NCBI GenBank assembly: GCA_021234155.1
Contig: JAJEKV010000009.1
Location: 12,530,546 to 12,594,545 of the forward strand
Source: Isoetes taiwanensis
Taxonomy: Eukaryota; Streptophyta; Lycopodiopsida; Isoetales; Isoetaceae
Length of the DNA stretch: 64,000 bases
Direction: 5' to 3'
The notes below the pieces were generated by a model, which did not search any database, was not told the DNA's origin, and worked only from the letters and a program-made list of their open reading frames with translations. The first letter of the stretch is position 1; every line of letters begins with the position of its first letter. Positions 48,858 through 60,559 of this stretch are shown here, in pieces. Made by a program: the position numbers and the translations under genes.

Positions 48858-50209
48858 TGTTTCATCCTTAAAGGCATCATGTTGTTCTCTCGTTGTAATT
48901 TTGCAAATCCAAAATGCTATGCGCGTATAGTCCCTTAACAAGTGCATATTTTATAAAGTAGCTTCGCTATGCGCATATAATGCATTTTTAAATCTCTTCT
49001 TTTACTCTCTACCACGTTTTTTTTTTCTTAAATGCTCATTGTTTATTCGTATCAAGCATAACAATCTCCCAACCAGTTAACATTTCATATTCTTTACCAG
49101 ACAAGTGCAGCAACAACTCCAAACAATACGCAACAAAATTGCATGTAACCTATGTAATGGAGATACACTGCAAACATGACAGTAATAGCTTTAGCCATTA
49201 TTAGTATAAAATTTTAAGAATGTGCATGCATGATATTTTTCCATTTTTATCATTATTATTGCTACCTTTACAACTAGTGTACACCAAAATAAAAAATCAT
49301 TTTAACAATCATACTTTATGTAATTCAACATAACATTTCATCCAAAAAGCACAGTAAAATATATCAATTCTTATTTATTGTACCTAGTCAACACTCCTTA
49401 TTTGATGTATCTATTCAGCCAGCATAACGCTTAATGTCTATTTCAATACTACAAAAACCGAATAACAAGCTACTTGATTGTCATTAACACCATTTCAGAT
49501 GATATGAAACCATCTTTGTAATTTTCCATAACAAACTCCTTTCAGCATTTAAACAAACCCTAAAGATCTGGAAATGTGGATCCTTGATATTTCTTTCTCC
49601 ACTTCTTGCATATGGGCATTTTGAGATTCTTAACTCGAGCTCTCATCCTAACCTCCACGAAGCTTAAAACAGATAATGGATTACATAATGCATCCAACAA
49701 AACCTCAAAATTTAGAATCACAATTGTAGTGTCAGCTCTACATGTCACGGCATCCAAACGCAAACTAATAAACGCAAAATCTAACCTCACCATTTAACTT
49801 CACCAGACAAACAATACAAATGCTAAAAAACATGATAACCTAACCGACTATGCAATCCAACCCACCCCTTTCCCAAGCTTGCATTACCGCTAGTTCTTTT
49901 TGTTTTTAATCAATCTGTTTCGGTGTCCTACATTTGCAGGCAGACGTGATTATGCATTTCGTATCACAGAAAGAGGCCTCTCATTTTGTTTTTCCATTTC
50001 TAGGCCTTCAGGATCTCTTGCAATTTCAAGCAGAAAAGGAGGCCCGCTCTTCTTGTTCTTGCTAAGGGAGTTGAGAAATGTGAATATTTTTAGTTAATTA
50101 TGTATTGATTTTTTTAATTAATTACATTGATTAATACATATTTTTTAATTAATTATATTGCTTGATTATATTAGTTATTCGTTATAATTTTTAAGGGGTT
50201 GTCATCCCC

Positions 50210-50382
50210 TTCCCATTTGCACCCCTCCCCTTCCTCGCCCCATGGCCTCCTTTTTTGCCCCTCTCCCTTGCCCCCCCCCCCTACCTCTTTCTTACCCCTC
50301 CCCTTGCCCCCTTTACCCCTTTTGCCTCTCCCCTTGCCCCCCCCCCCTCTTTGCCCCTCTCCCATCCCACCTCTTTCTCCAT
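50210..50382 (+). repeat. C-rich polypyrimidine tract (copy 2)
   Basis: This is the counterpart of 17877-18058, with longer C runs (up to 12) and several unit-length changes. It is the most length-variable simple sequence shared by the two copies. Confidence 0.85.
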
Positions 50383-50721
50383 TTTTTTCTTTGTAGACAT
50401 TGTTCTTTTCTCAGACTATTTTTGTAAATCTTATTCCTGTTGTATCATCAAAAAATCTAGTGGTGATTCAATATCAAGTTACTTATTTTTGCATGAATCC
50501 TACTTTACTGCATGAGTGCCAAACGTCAGAATGTGAACCACTTTAATTAAATGCGACCTTATTGTGCCCACTGCTTGGGAGTGATGTTCCCTATAGCAGC
50601 ACCCTTTGCCAAAAGGCCCTGGGATGACGGTCCAGGAGGAAGAATATTTCTTGTTGATGGGCCGCGATGTACATGGTTTTCCTAGCCTCAGAGAAAAGGC
50701 GGTATTGTCTGATCACGTGCG

Positions 50722-53325
50722 AGTATAGAGCAAGGTCTATGACCTAGCAGCGCCAGCATTTGTGTTCCTTGCACTTAGTATCAAACCACTGATTATGCAA
50801 GAAGATTGTGGTCCCCGAGGCTCGTCGAGGGTAGCTTATCCCAGAGCACCTTCCTGCAACAGTATCGAGGATATCAATCAGCATGCCCGCATGTTGCTCT
50901 AGTGTAGAGAACTGCAAAATGGCTACCAAGTCATTTGTGAGCATCTGGGCATAAGCCCCTGTTCATAGTCCAATCGCAGCTGAGGCATGCGAGGAGGTGC
51001 CGCGCAGGAGGTTGGAATAACCTACCAAGCTAGCTGCAAGTAAAGTGATAGGTGGTCTGAGTCCACCTCCTCATCCCTACTATCTGTTCCCACTCAGAAG
51101 TGCTTGACAACATGCATATCCTGCTCAGCCACCAACACATAATCGACCACAGTAGTTCCTCCCCCTTGGTTTTCCTGCCTGCAAGTGTGCTTGTGAGAGG
51201 AAAACCACTATGCTAGTCCATTGCAAATTATTAGGTCAAAGATACTACAGAGCAACGACAACTGCCTATCATAGCATGTGACTTGATTGTCATCTAATAA
51301 CCATGGCCAAGCTCCTTGCAGATATGGGCCTCATCTTTCTCATGGAAATATAGGATCATACAAGACACAAGCTACCTGACTTGTTAGAATACCAGCGCTA
51401 CTCCATCCTTAATGAGTGCACAGGACAGCGGGGATATGGGGGTGTCGCCTATTACTACTGGGCAACCTTGGCACAGTCAGTTCCCGTGTGCAAGACATAC
51501 AAGCACAACCGGTACCTGTGCGCGTGCATGTGCAGAATCGCAGCGGCAGCCCCCTCTTTGTGGCGGTCTGCTATCTGCTACTTCACACATGCCAAGATAA
51601 ACTTCTATCACACCCACTTGGATGTGGATAGGTTGGACCCCTATATTGAGGACATATAGTAGCACAAGCAGTTTGGTAGTGTCATACTTGTCAGAAAATT
51701 CAATACACGCACTGGCGCAGAACAACCCATGAGGTTTGATCCCTTGGCTGATGATGTGTCGCAACTGTGCCCTTACTTACCCTGTTCATCCTATGGATAT
51801 CTGGAAAAGGCCCTGCAGAGATGGCATTCCCTCTAGGTTCAAATACTGAATAGAAACTAGATCCAACATTCCAAGATCCAAAATTCCGGGGCCCGATGCC
51901 AACATCCAAGATCGCAACATGGGTCTCGTAAGCAGGGATCACCGTCTGATTCCGCCACCGGCAATAAAAGCTTCCATTACCTCCCACCAATGTATGTTAG
52001 TGTGGGAAAAGATGCTAGCCATCTTGTACTAATTGGTTCCACCGTAAGTTGAGACTATCTCCCTTCTGCCACAAGAAGCCCCGACAATTCCAGAAGACCA
52101 TGTAGAGGCACAGTCGCTATTTGCTGGCAGGAGCTGGAGCTACAGATTCATTGGTGACAGCATAAGAGGGGTAGAGGCAGCATGCGGCATGGGACAATTG
52201 CCAGGTCGGCAATCGGAGCATGGTGTACAGCTATAGTGCGCGAATCAGGATCATGGCCTGAAGCGGCTGGGGCTCCAATAGAAGGGCCACGAAGGTTTGC
52301 AGCATTTACAATAGTATTTGGCAGCCCAAAGATCTGCATCTTGTCACGGATTAGTCCTTCAACTCCTTCCCGTCTGCAGACACCCTTGACTTTATCCAAC
52401 TCGCATGCGGTCTTCCCCCAGTATAGGGATAATCGGTCAACATGCGTGGCGGTCCCTTCAACCGCTTTTGCCCCGATGCAAAATGGTTGCTCGCTTTTAT
52501 GCGGTCCCCGACCGTGAATGTGACCACTTGAGGTAGCTCACCCTAACAATATGTATGGGCATATGGAACGTCATCCCGCAAGGATCATCGCCTAGGGCCG
52601 CTTGATGAGTTTCTCTCCCGCCTCTTCGATCAAGCCGCACACCATCACGCTATGGCTCGCGGTCTTCGCCTTGAAGCTCTCTCGATGGTCGTCAATGCCG
52701 GCCGCTGCGGCATGTACCGCTTATACCGGGGCGCAGGCCGTGGGTCCGCGGGGATGGTGGCGACATGGTTGTGTCTTGGTGGCGCAAAGAATGGGTAGCT
52801 CTTTAATGACATTATGCGTGCCGTTGGATGTGTGGACCGTCGTGGGCCGTGATATGGCCTCTACTTTCTTCGGCCGAGCTCATTGCCTTGCCAATTCAAG
52901 CATGCACCGCTACAATTGTTCATGAGCCTCTCGCGCATGGAGGCCCTTGCCTTGCCGGGCAATGATGATCCAGAGCTCCTCGCACCTCTCGACCTCGGCG
53001 GCAAAGTTGTGCTCGAGTTTCAGCAAGCGGGTGTTCCAGCATGGTTCACGCGTCGCGGGCGCTTTTCTCGTGGTCTCGACCTCTTTTAAAGGGCTCTCAC
53101 CGCGGACTAGCTCTCTTCAAAGACAGTCTGGACGATTCACATCATGGTGGCGGCCTCTTCAACTTCTGATCGAAGGAAGGAGATGGTTGGCATCGTCCCC
53201 TGCTCAGCATGTTGCCTATCATGTGGCACGACTTTTATAGTGGTGGACAGGGAGTCCACGTGAGCCTGCAGGTCAGCGAGACCCTGCTTGTCAAAGTAAG
53301 TTTCTTTTCTTTTTGTACACAAATT
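50722..53325 (-). mobile_element. LINE relic with ORF1p-like and endonuclease-like pieces (copy 2)
   Basis: This is the copy-2 counterpart of 18400-21030. Here the VDYVLV motif (51130-51147) and the SDH motif (51052-51060) lie in one frame about 30 codons apart, interrupted by a single TGA, which strengthens the endonuclease assignment made from copy 1. The coiled-coil and ORF1p-like part (52400-53100) is heavily altered relative to copy 1 by the recurrent motif changes, while 50640-51060 and 53100-53325 are almost identical. The RT domain is missing here too, so the loss predates the duplication. Confidence 0.55.
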
Positions 53326-55079
53326 TTATGCATTCAAAATTAAAAGAATGCTTGCAGCTTAGTTCACATCATTAGAGCTATGCTTTGGTAGGGATTTAAC
53401 AAAAGATTAACGCAGCTTGCTTTCTCATTACGATGAGAAAAAAGGTGGTTCCTTGAAGTTTCTAAAAGTTCACATTTGGAAAAGGACAATGAGGCTTTTA
53501 TGAGGTTCATATGGGTTGATAAGAAATTTATGCGTTTTTACCAATGGATCGACAAATTTATATTCCAAAATTTGTTTCACATCATTTCCCTTTGTTAATT
53601 AAGGCTTTTGCAAAGGCACAATTTTTAGATGTCTATTTTATTATTTAGGTATAATAGTAATTTTTGCTTTTATGCTAAGAGGCTCACAATGAAACTCAAG
53701 TTCTATATCCATGACTTTATGTTTTTGGTCATTTATATGGTGGATGGGAGAATGTTTTAAGAATATTGGGGTTAAATATTCTGTGAATATTCCTTTTGAT
53801 ATTGCATTGTCTGTATAATCCATTCACTCATATTCTGCTGCTAATGCATTCACTCATATTCTGCAGCTGTGGAGGGCTTTAAGATTCTAAGTCAAAATGC
53901 AAATAAAACGTCTGATCAAAAAGAGAAACTTTCTGCAAACAAAATTTTTGAAGCTATTGTTTTATCTTTCTACCATTCTGCTCTAAGATGAGAACTTGCA
54001 TAATGACATCTATTTTTTTATTTCATTTTTTTACTTTTTCTTTTGCTTTTTCTTTTGTCTAGATAGGAACCATTGATACATTAATATTTTAATATTGTCT
54101 ATTGTGGCAACGTGATGAATTATACTTTAATGCAAATGTTCATACTGGAGGGCTGGTTGCCCATGTTTTAAATGCATGTTTTTTTAAGTTGTTGGCTTTT
54201 GCAAAGTAAGTTTCTTTGAATTTAAATTGTTTTCTTACCATTTTAAGCTATGTGTTTGCAGTATTATGGATCTCTTCTTTACGATGCATACAATAATCAT
54301 ATAAGGGTCTGTGTGTGGAGTAAAGCCAACTCAAATAAAGTAGCAGGAAGTGGAAAAAGAGCGACAGTTCAAGGAAACAAAAGATGCAAATAACAGGAGC
54401 GCTTCTCTTGGAAGGGAAAATCAAGTTGAAGTACTAAGAGACCTTATGGAGTACAATATATTTGTTGGTTATGGAACAAAGCCATATAAATAACTTCTTG
54501 GTCATCATATATACCAAATTCAATCAATTTAGAGAACCCAGCAACAACACATGAATAATGTAAAACTTTAAATAATGTGTTCTTTTTGCATTACTTCTCC
54601 AGAATAGAAACATAGAGATGCGAAACTTCCTGCGTCCTACTTGTACATGGGCATTCGAAACTTTCGCATTCTACTTGTACATGGGGCATTTTTGAAAAGC
54701 TTGTTAAACCGAAAATAAAATTTAACCAGGGGTCTTAGCAAAGCCTCATTTTCTCTTGCTGACAAAAAAGTAAATGGCCTTAGCATTCACAAGTCCATAG
54801 TCTACAATTCACTTAATTAAAATATTTGCGCAAATTGTTTAATTTGGGAACAAAAAATACTAGTCTAGAAGAACATGCAAAGGAACGCCATTCAACCTTC
54901 CTTTGTTAACATGGCTAGCTAAACTTAAGGACATAAGATGCTTTAGATGTCTATTCAAAAGCGCTTAGGGAGATTTAACCAAACCCTTTAGACGATCCTT
55001 ATCATCAATTCTCGAGGGACTATATCCATGACTTTTGGATGCTTATTCAAAATTTATAAGGAGATTACCAAACCCTTTT

Positions 55080-55550
55080 AGAATATCCTTATCATAACTT
55101 CCCTGTGAATATGATCCTTTGAACCAAATTGTTGGCGGACGAGCCCACATATTCCTTGCCAATCTTTCATTTCATCTACCGTAGATGCATCCCATCCCAA
55201 CCCCCTCGTTGTATATTCAAATGTGAACCGAGGCAACATTCTCCGCCGAGAGTTTGGTAATAACGCTATTCAAAATTTTGAGACTAGGCGCATAGGATTA
55301 TCTTTTCCTATCATTCGTGTTTGCTAAGAACTTGCATAAGGGCATTCTATATGTCCATTGACATTTTTTTACTTTTTTCTTTTGCTTTTGTGGGAGCACT
55401 TGGGTGTGCATTGGGTTACATTGCACATATTAATATTCTCATATAAGCCTTGCAAGGGCATTACTTGTGCGAAATACATCAACTAGATGCGGTGATAAGG
55501 CATGCTAAAGTGGCTCCTGCTCTGCCTATTTATTTTATATATTTTGTTAG
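55080..55550. other. Scrambled counterpart of 22790-23215 (copy 2)
   Basis: Copy 2 follows copy 1 here only in pieces. Inserted or substituted strings such as acatttttttacttttttcttttgctttt near 55362 (described in the findings) resemble sequence about 1.3 kb to the left (54030). The coding-like frame of copy 1 is lost. Confidence 0.5.
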
Positions 55551-56337
55551 TTTGTTATTTCTATATGAAGTTCATGGAGCTTGATCTGTATTTGTGTTGA
55601 AGTGCTTGCAGGAGCACCTTGGTGTTGGGGAGCTCAACTTCGTTCACCTGGTTGAGTGTCCTTCAACATTGTAAAGTTTGTTTTGAGTTATTAATGTATA
55701 GTTGTGGTTATGCTGGTTGTGGGAAATGGTTTGTTAATAATTATGAGTAAACTGAAATTGGTTAGGGGCGATTATGAGGTCACTTTTTCTTGATGTTTCA
55801 TTATATAAATGGGACTAACTTGTTTGATGTCTTAGTGGGCTTCGGCCCCTGGGCATAGCACGCATCCCTTTCGTGGGATGCCTGTTATGCTTGGATGAGC
55901 ATGGGAATTTATACTGGGGTTTGACTCCCCAGGCTCATTGTAATTTATGTGGTGGCTGGTGCTTTGAAATGGTATTTTTAGAAGCTAAGGTTTCCAATGG
56001 TTAGTATGGCTCTAAGGGGTAAGTCAAATACAATGGATTTGACCCCATCTTGACTTGGATCCAAGGGCTGAAATTTGATGAGGTGGACCGTGGAATACGT
56101 TGTGCAGTATACTTGCATTCAATGGTCCAAAAAAAATTTAGAACACCCCAAATGATAATAAACCCCTAGATCATGTGGTTATTAGTCCATAGTCCACAAT
56201 TCACCATACAAAATCCTTTGGTCAACAAATATTCACCACTTGCAATTAGCAAAAAGCTATATTGAAAAGCATACAAAAGTACAATATACTTCTTTAGGTG
56301 CTCTTCTATCATAAGTCAGTGCTCCTCGATCATAAAT

Positions 56338-56437
56338 CATCTAATTTTATAACAAAAATTACCAATCTAGTACATGTGAAGGCACAAATCATCTAATTTT
56401 ATAACAAAAATTACCAATCTAGTACATGTGAAGGCAC
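56338..56437. repeat. 52-bp tandem repeat, two units (copy 2)
   Basis: This is the same repeat as 23999-24098, with units starting at 56338 and 56390. The array is two units in both copies, so it predates the duplication. Confidence 0.9.
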
Positions 56438-56745
56438 GGTACATCCAACACTAAAGATCATAGATATAATGAAATTGGATGCTTATTCAGATGTAGTTGA
56501 GATTAATCAAACCCTTGATATTCTTATCATCATTCTTTAATTTTTGCACGAACACAAAATACAGACCTGGGGGATTACACATTTCCATTTTGTCAAAAAA
56601 ATGAAAGCTCCGAAGACCTAGAGCATTGATTAAGTAACAGTTACATGACAATGGGGTCATGATTCTCTTTTAAGAACCCCATTAGATGAATCAAATCTTT
56701 ATAATGGTGATTAATCTATCCTTCAAAAATCCCTAGATCAGATGG

Positions 56746-59407
56746 TTATTGCCCTAATGCTTTTCTTATTGCTTCCTTTTGTGAATCTATAAGTGAAGAT
56801 GGAAATTCCACTTCAAAAGTTACATATAAATCACCCTTTTTATCGCTTTCAAATATAGGCATGCCTTCTCCACGAAAACGCCGAACTTCTTTGGGCCTTG
56901 TAATCCCCTAAAAGTAATTGGATATAGGTTTATAAGAAAAAGATGTAAAAAGGTTATATAAACATGACAGCTAACTTTCCCACACTCAATACCTTTGTTC
57001 CCAAGTCCACCAAATGACCATCCAGGTGCTTAATGCTCTTTTCAAATCCTACAAGAGCTTCCAACTGAAATGCAACCAATTTTGATCAGAAAGAACCTTC
57101 TTAAGGCAGCTGGACATAAAAAATGATAATGTACCAGAGAAATGGTGGTTGAGGTGCGAAGGTGATTGCCATCCCTCTCAAATCGGTCATGTTTTTGTGT
57201 CCGTACCACAAACTGTAATTGAAAAAATTTCACATAGTTTCATGTTTCATGTATATCCAGAAACATAATCAATAATGCAGATGATTTACCTTCAGGTCAC
57301 CTGGGTCACCATCAATAATGGGTTCACCATCTTCATAAAACACAATTTCCTGTTGCATAAAAAATGAGATTGGAAAAAAAGCAAAATAGTTGAAGTCAAG
57401 ATCAAAGCTTAACAATGTCTCATTATGAGCTTTTGCAAGTTGAAAATGCTTACATGTCCATCTGTCATTCCTTTCTCGATATCCACTGTTACATGATAGC
57501 CATCACGTACATACTTCACATTTGGACATTCATCACAGACCTATATGTGATCATCACACAATTTAAAACGAATTCAACACTTCTTGAGGCCAAACAAAAG
57601 GAAACTTTAAAATAAAAGCCAAACGAAATATCAAAAATTTCATTAAATAATAGCCGTAATACCTGGTGGGTGTATTGTTGGAACATTCCTGGACCAATCT
57701 GCCTGTGATGTACTTCATTACGACAATTGCATTGGCGCTTTCCTGGGGCAGGCTTTAATATATTTTTCTCTCTCCAAATCTGGAATCTCCCAAAACGTTA
57801 ATTGTTTCAAATTAAGAGAGAATATCTGGAGTTTGTTGGCATTGATGCTTCTATACCTTGTAGGAATTTCCAATATAGAGGTCTTCCAGTGTGGCAAAGA
57901 TATCAACTACAACATCATCACCCTTTGGTGTCTTTTCCTCTTCCTCTTGTCCTCCACCAAAACCACCACCAAAGAACCTGTAAGAGAGAGAGAGTTCCCA
58001 GAATGGAATTAATAAAATTATAAAATTGTATAATATATCATCTTTTCAACACAAACTAAAAGTTACAGCAAGGGGAAATTGGTTTTAGCACGTCTGGACA
58101 AAAACACCACGTTAAAATTATATTGGTGATCTGAACTGTGTAATTAACAGAATCAAGACGACAAGGAGATAACTTTGTTGAGGAACCACACAAAATGTCA
58201 TGGCAAATAATTTGGGTTTCTATCTCTTGAGTGAATGCTACACAGAACATTCATTTGTCAAGGGCATGAATCTATACACTCTGAATTTTCAATAGCTCCC
58301 CATTAGTTGTTTTAGTATACACTAAGAGATAAATCATTCATTCTCTCCTGCTCCAATGATGTCATCATGGAAGAGAACGGTGCCTTCAAAACATAAAAGT
58401 AATGGCATTCAAAACTGTAATGTCTTGGAAATGAAATGGGTACTCCATTAAGAGCAAGACATTCTGTGCGGCATGGAAGAGAGAATCAGGTGAGACAATA
58501 ATAATATATGCTGAGGATCCCTGAGAGATGGCTTATATAATTAGAGATTTCTCACTAAGGGTTAAATTGTATTAATGGACCCGCAACCTTTTAGTACAGA
58601 CTTTTAAGTTGTCTATTAAGCCTATAACAAAGACACGGCTTTCAAACATCATACATATAAAAACCACAAAGGCAGAAATTAGAAATAAGAGTTAGAATGC
58701 GTACTGTGAGAAAATATCATGTGCAAAGTTTCCTCCACCCCGTTTCCCATTCCCAGCTTGCTTCAAGCCCTCTTCTCCATAATTGTCATAAATTTGTCTC
58801 TTTTCTTGGTCTAGTAGTACTTCATATGCTGTGTAAGACAGCAAATACAAGAAAAATTAATCTAATCTGAATGCTATGCATAGCTTTTATTCTAAGAGGT
58901 CATATTGCGCACTACAACATAGCCCATTTCAATTTAACTATGATATGTCCTGTTTCTGGCACTTCGAATATACAATAGAAGACAATGTGAAGTTGACCAC
59001 TTCACATCCCTTGATGTCTCCATTTTACTAATAAACGTACCAAAACACGATGATAAAGCAACATACCATTGTTTATCTCTGCAAACTTTTTTGTTGCCTC
59101 AGCGTTTCCAGGGTTCTTATCAGGGTGATACTTTAATGCTAGCTTCCTATATGCCCTCTTTATTTGTTCTTCTGACGCACTTTTTGGGACTTGCAATATG
59201 TCATAGTAACTTTTCCTGAAGTGGAGAAGTAACACAGTATTTCAGAAAAACGACGTTCTATACCGCAGACTTAATTGTAGGATTGACGCATTAAAATAAA
59301 AGAATAAATTTTGTTCAGGATATGAAGAGAGCATACCCAGCATATGCATTCAAGATATAAGATGCGAAAAAAACTGCACAGATGAAGCAGACCCGAAGCC
59401 AACCCAT
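56746..59407 (-). CDS. ERDJ3B: ER-resident DnaJ co-chaperone, ERdj3B family, intact ten-exon gene (copy 2)
   Basis: Exons, 5' to 3' on the minus strand: 59337-59407, 59067-59215, 58705-58828, 57857-57977, 57663-57779, 57454-57540, 57290-57349, 57135-57212, 56993-57064 and 56746-56907 (stop TAA). All introns are GT-AG, and the exons sum to 346 codons plus a stop, the usual length for Arabidopsis ERdj3B. Residues 1-24 form a hydrophobic signal peptide ([14 protein letters not shown]...). The J domain is at about 25-90 with HPD at 54-56, a Gly/Phe-rich linker spans about 98-130, and the substrate-binding region carries CxC (172-174) and CxxC (196-199), as in ERdj3 proteins. Family role: it stimulates the ATPase of the Hsp70 BiP in the ER lumen and, with SDF2, helps fold secreted proteins and receptors. 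The start is chosen because it gives the signal peptide and a phase-correct first intron. Confidence 0.95.
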
Positions 59408-59867
59408 TGTGCAAAACTTGAAATTTATCTGCGCATAAGAATTTGCGGCTGGCACTGAAAGATGGAGCAAATCCGTATGTCGTCACGAAGAAGAACAATA
59501 TAATCGCATAACCTCTTCAAAGATCCATGATTGCTTGAATCGATCCGAGAATAAGCTGGAGAAGGGTATTGAATGTGATATATTCAACTGGGCGCTGAAC
59601 CCTACTGCAGCAAGCAATGCAAAATATTACAATGGGAAGGGTTGAAAGGAAAAACTGCACCAATTCCGAATGGCGGGTAAGGCGATCGGATCTGGCGGAG
59701 GGCGGAGAGCAGAGTTCGTGAAAAAGTGGTGGTGTTTTTTGATGGCTTGAACCAATAAGGTTAGAGTGTTTGGTCTTGGACCAATCAGATGAGAGCTTGT
59801 CCGTGGAATGGCCTCCTAATGCCGCGTCGGCATTGCCTTAAAAACTCCTCCAAAGTTTAGCCTAAAG
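59408..59867 (-). promoter_or_regulatory. ERdj3B upstream region (copy 2 only beyond 59653)
   Basis: This is the sequence upstream of the ERdj3B start. The first 246 bp are shared with copy 1; from 59654 it is unique to copy 2. It is GC-richer near 59660-59720 and contains two CCAAT pentamers (59750-59795, as ccaataagg and ccaatcag on the plus strand). I looked for a full ER-stress element (CCAAT-N9-CCACG) and did not find one. A promoter is expected here from position; the exact transcription start is not visible. Confidence 0.45.
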
Positions 59868-60130
59868 GTTCTTAGGGTGCTTTCCCATGGGTTCGAACTG
59901 GATTGTCGGACCTAGGTCTTGACCTGAGAAAAAAAGAACTGGCGACGATTATTTTTTGTTAAGGTCGAAAACCTGAACCAAGCAAGGTCGGACCTTCATG
60001 GGATCATGGTGTCTTGATGCCTGGCCAGAAAAAAATTCAAGGTCAGATCTTCATGGGAACATGGCATCTGTATGCCTGGCCAAGAAACATCTCAAGGTTT
60101 TGAGCCCATAGGAAAGCACCCTTAGGAACG
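59868..60130. mobile_element. Foldback element, about 260 bp, enclosing tandem repeats
   Basis: The left arm (59868-59897) contains tagggtgctttcccatggg. The right arm (60100-60130), read on the other strand, contains aagggtgctttcctatggg, so the ends form an imperfect inverted repeat of about 28 bp. The TAGGGTG-like end recalls hAT-type miniature elements, but no clear 8-bp target duplication was found. It sits about 460 bp upstream of the ERdj3B start. Confidence 0.55.
59984..60093. repeat. 55-bp tandem repeat, two units
   Basis: Units at 59984-60038 and 60039-60093 share aaggtc.ga.cttcatggga, catgg and tgcctggcca.gaaa. They lie wholly inside the foldback element. Confidence 0.8.
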
Positions 60131-60559
60131 TTCCCATGAGGGCAACCGGACTTCGAAATTCAAAGGTGTCAACCGCAGCTTTCAGAAATCCTCGACCATT
60201 TCTAAAAACTCGAAGTCAACTTTTTCGATAACTTTGGGAATAATTTGACGCCAGGAGGCAGCATGGGAACGTCGCCTTATAGCCGGGAGGCAAAGGTTAA
60301 ATGTAATGTGTATACAGTTGTTGGTAGCTCAATGCGTATTTTGAGTTTGGCTCTAAGCTCTACGTTCTATCTCTTGTATGCCCTTAAGGGCAAACTCATT
60401 GTGGTGGTGGATTGGCATATTTTGCGAATATTCCCAAATGTGCATCAAATATTCAGGAATTTTTGGGTCGCCCTATATCCCTATGGGATGCTGCAATGGG
60501 AAATTTTTGCTCGCCCTATTTCTTGGAATGCTGCCATGTGGTATGACGTAAAAAGTACT
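60131..60559 (+). other. ORF of unclear status upstream of the LINE RT relic
   Basis: A 136-codon plus-strand frame (60245-60655) runs into LINE RT sequence at its end (about 60560 on). Its first 100 codons are hydrophobic and show no motif I know. It may be the decayed upstream part of the LINE ORF2 or an unrelated chance frame. Confidence 0.3.

Larger units (their letters stand above)
32345..59653. repeat. Segmental duplication, copy 2
   Basis: This is the second direct copy of the 27.3 kb block. It starts at about 32345 with sequence matching window base 1 and ends at about 59653, where copies 1 and 2 diverge just after a shared gaaaaactgcacca. Near-identical blocks (for example 43560-44240, 46700-47280, 47985-49400, 53100-54500 and 56200-58300) alternate with strongly altered blocks (32345-36400, 37200-43400, 44880-46690, 47280-47340, 47800-47935, 52400-53100 and 55080-55550). 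Copy 2 keeps the ERdj3B upstream region and an intact ERdj3B reading frame, so it probably represents the original locus on its right side. Confidence 0.93.

Noticed and set aside
57980-57995. GA microsatellite in an ERdj3B intron
   Set aside because: It is a short (GA)n difference between copies beside a splice site, and too small to mean more than slippage or read error.
59408-59867. ER-stress response element upstream of ERdj3B
   Set aside because: CCAAT pentamers and a CCGTGG string are present, but not with the spacing and orientation of CCAAT-N9-CCACG or the compact ATTGG-N-CCACG form.
60245-60559. Membrane protein gene from the hydrophobic 136-codon ORF
   Set aside because: The frame runs directly into LINE RT sequence and has no start context or homologous signal.
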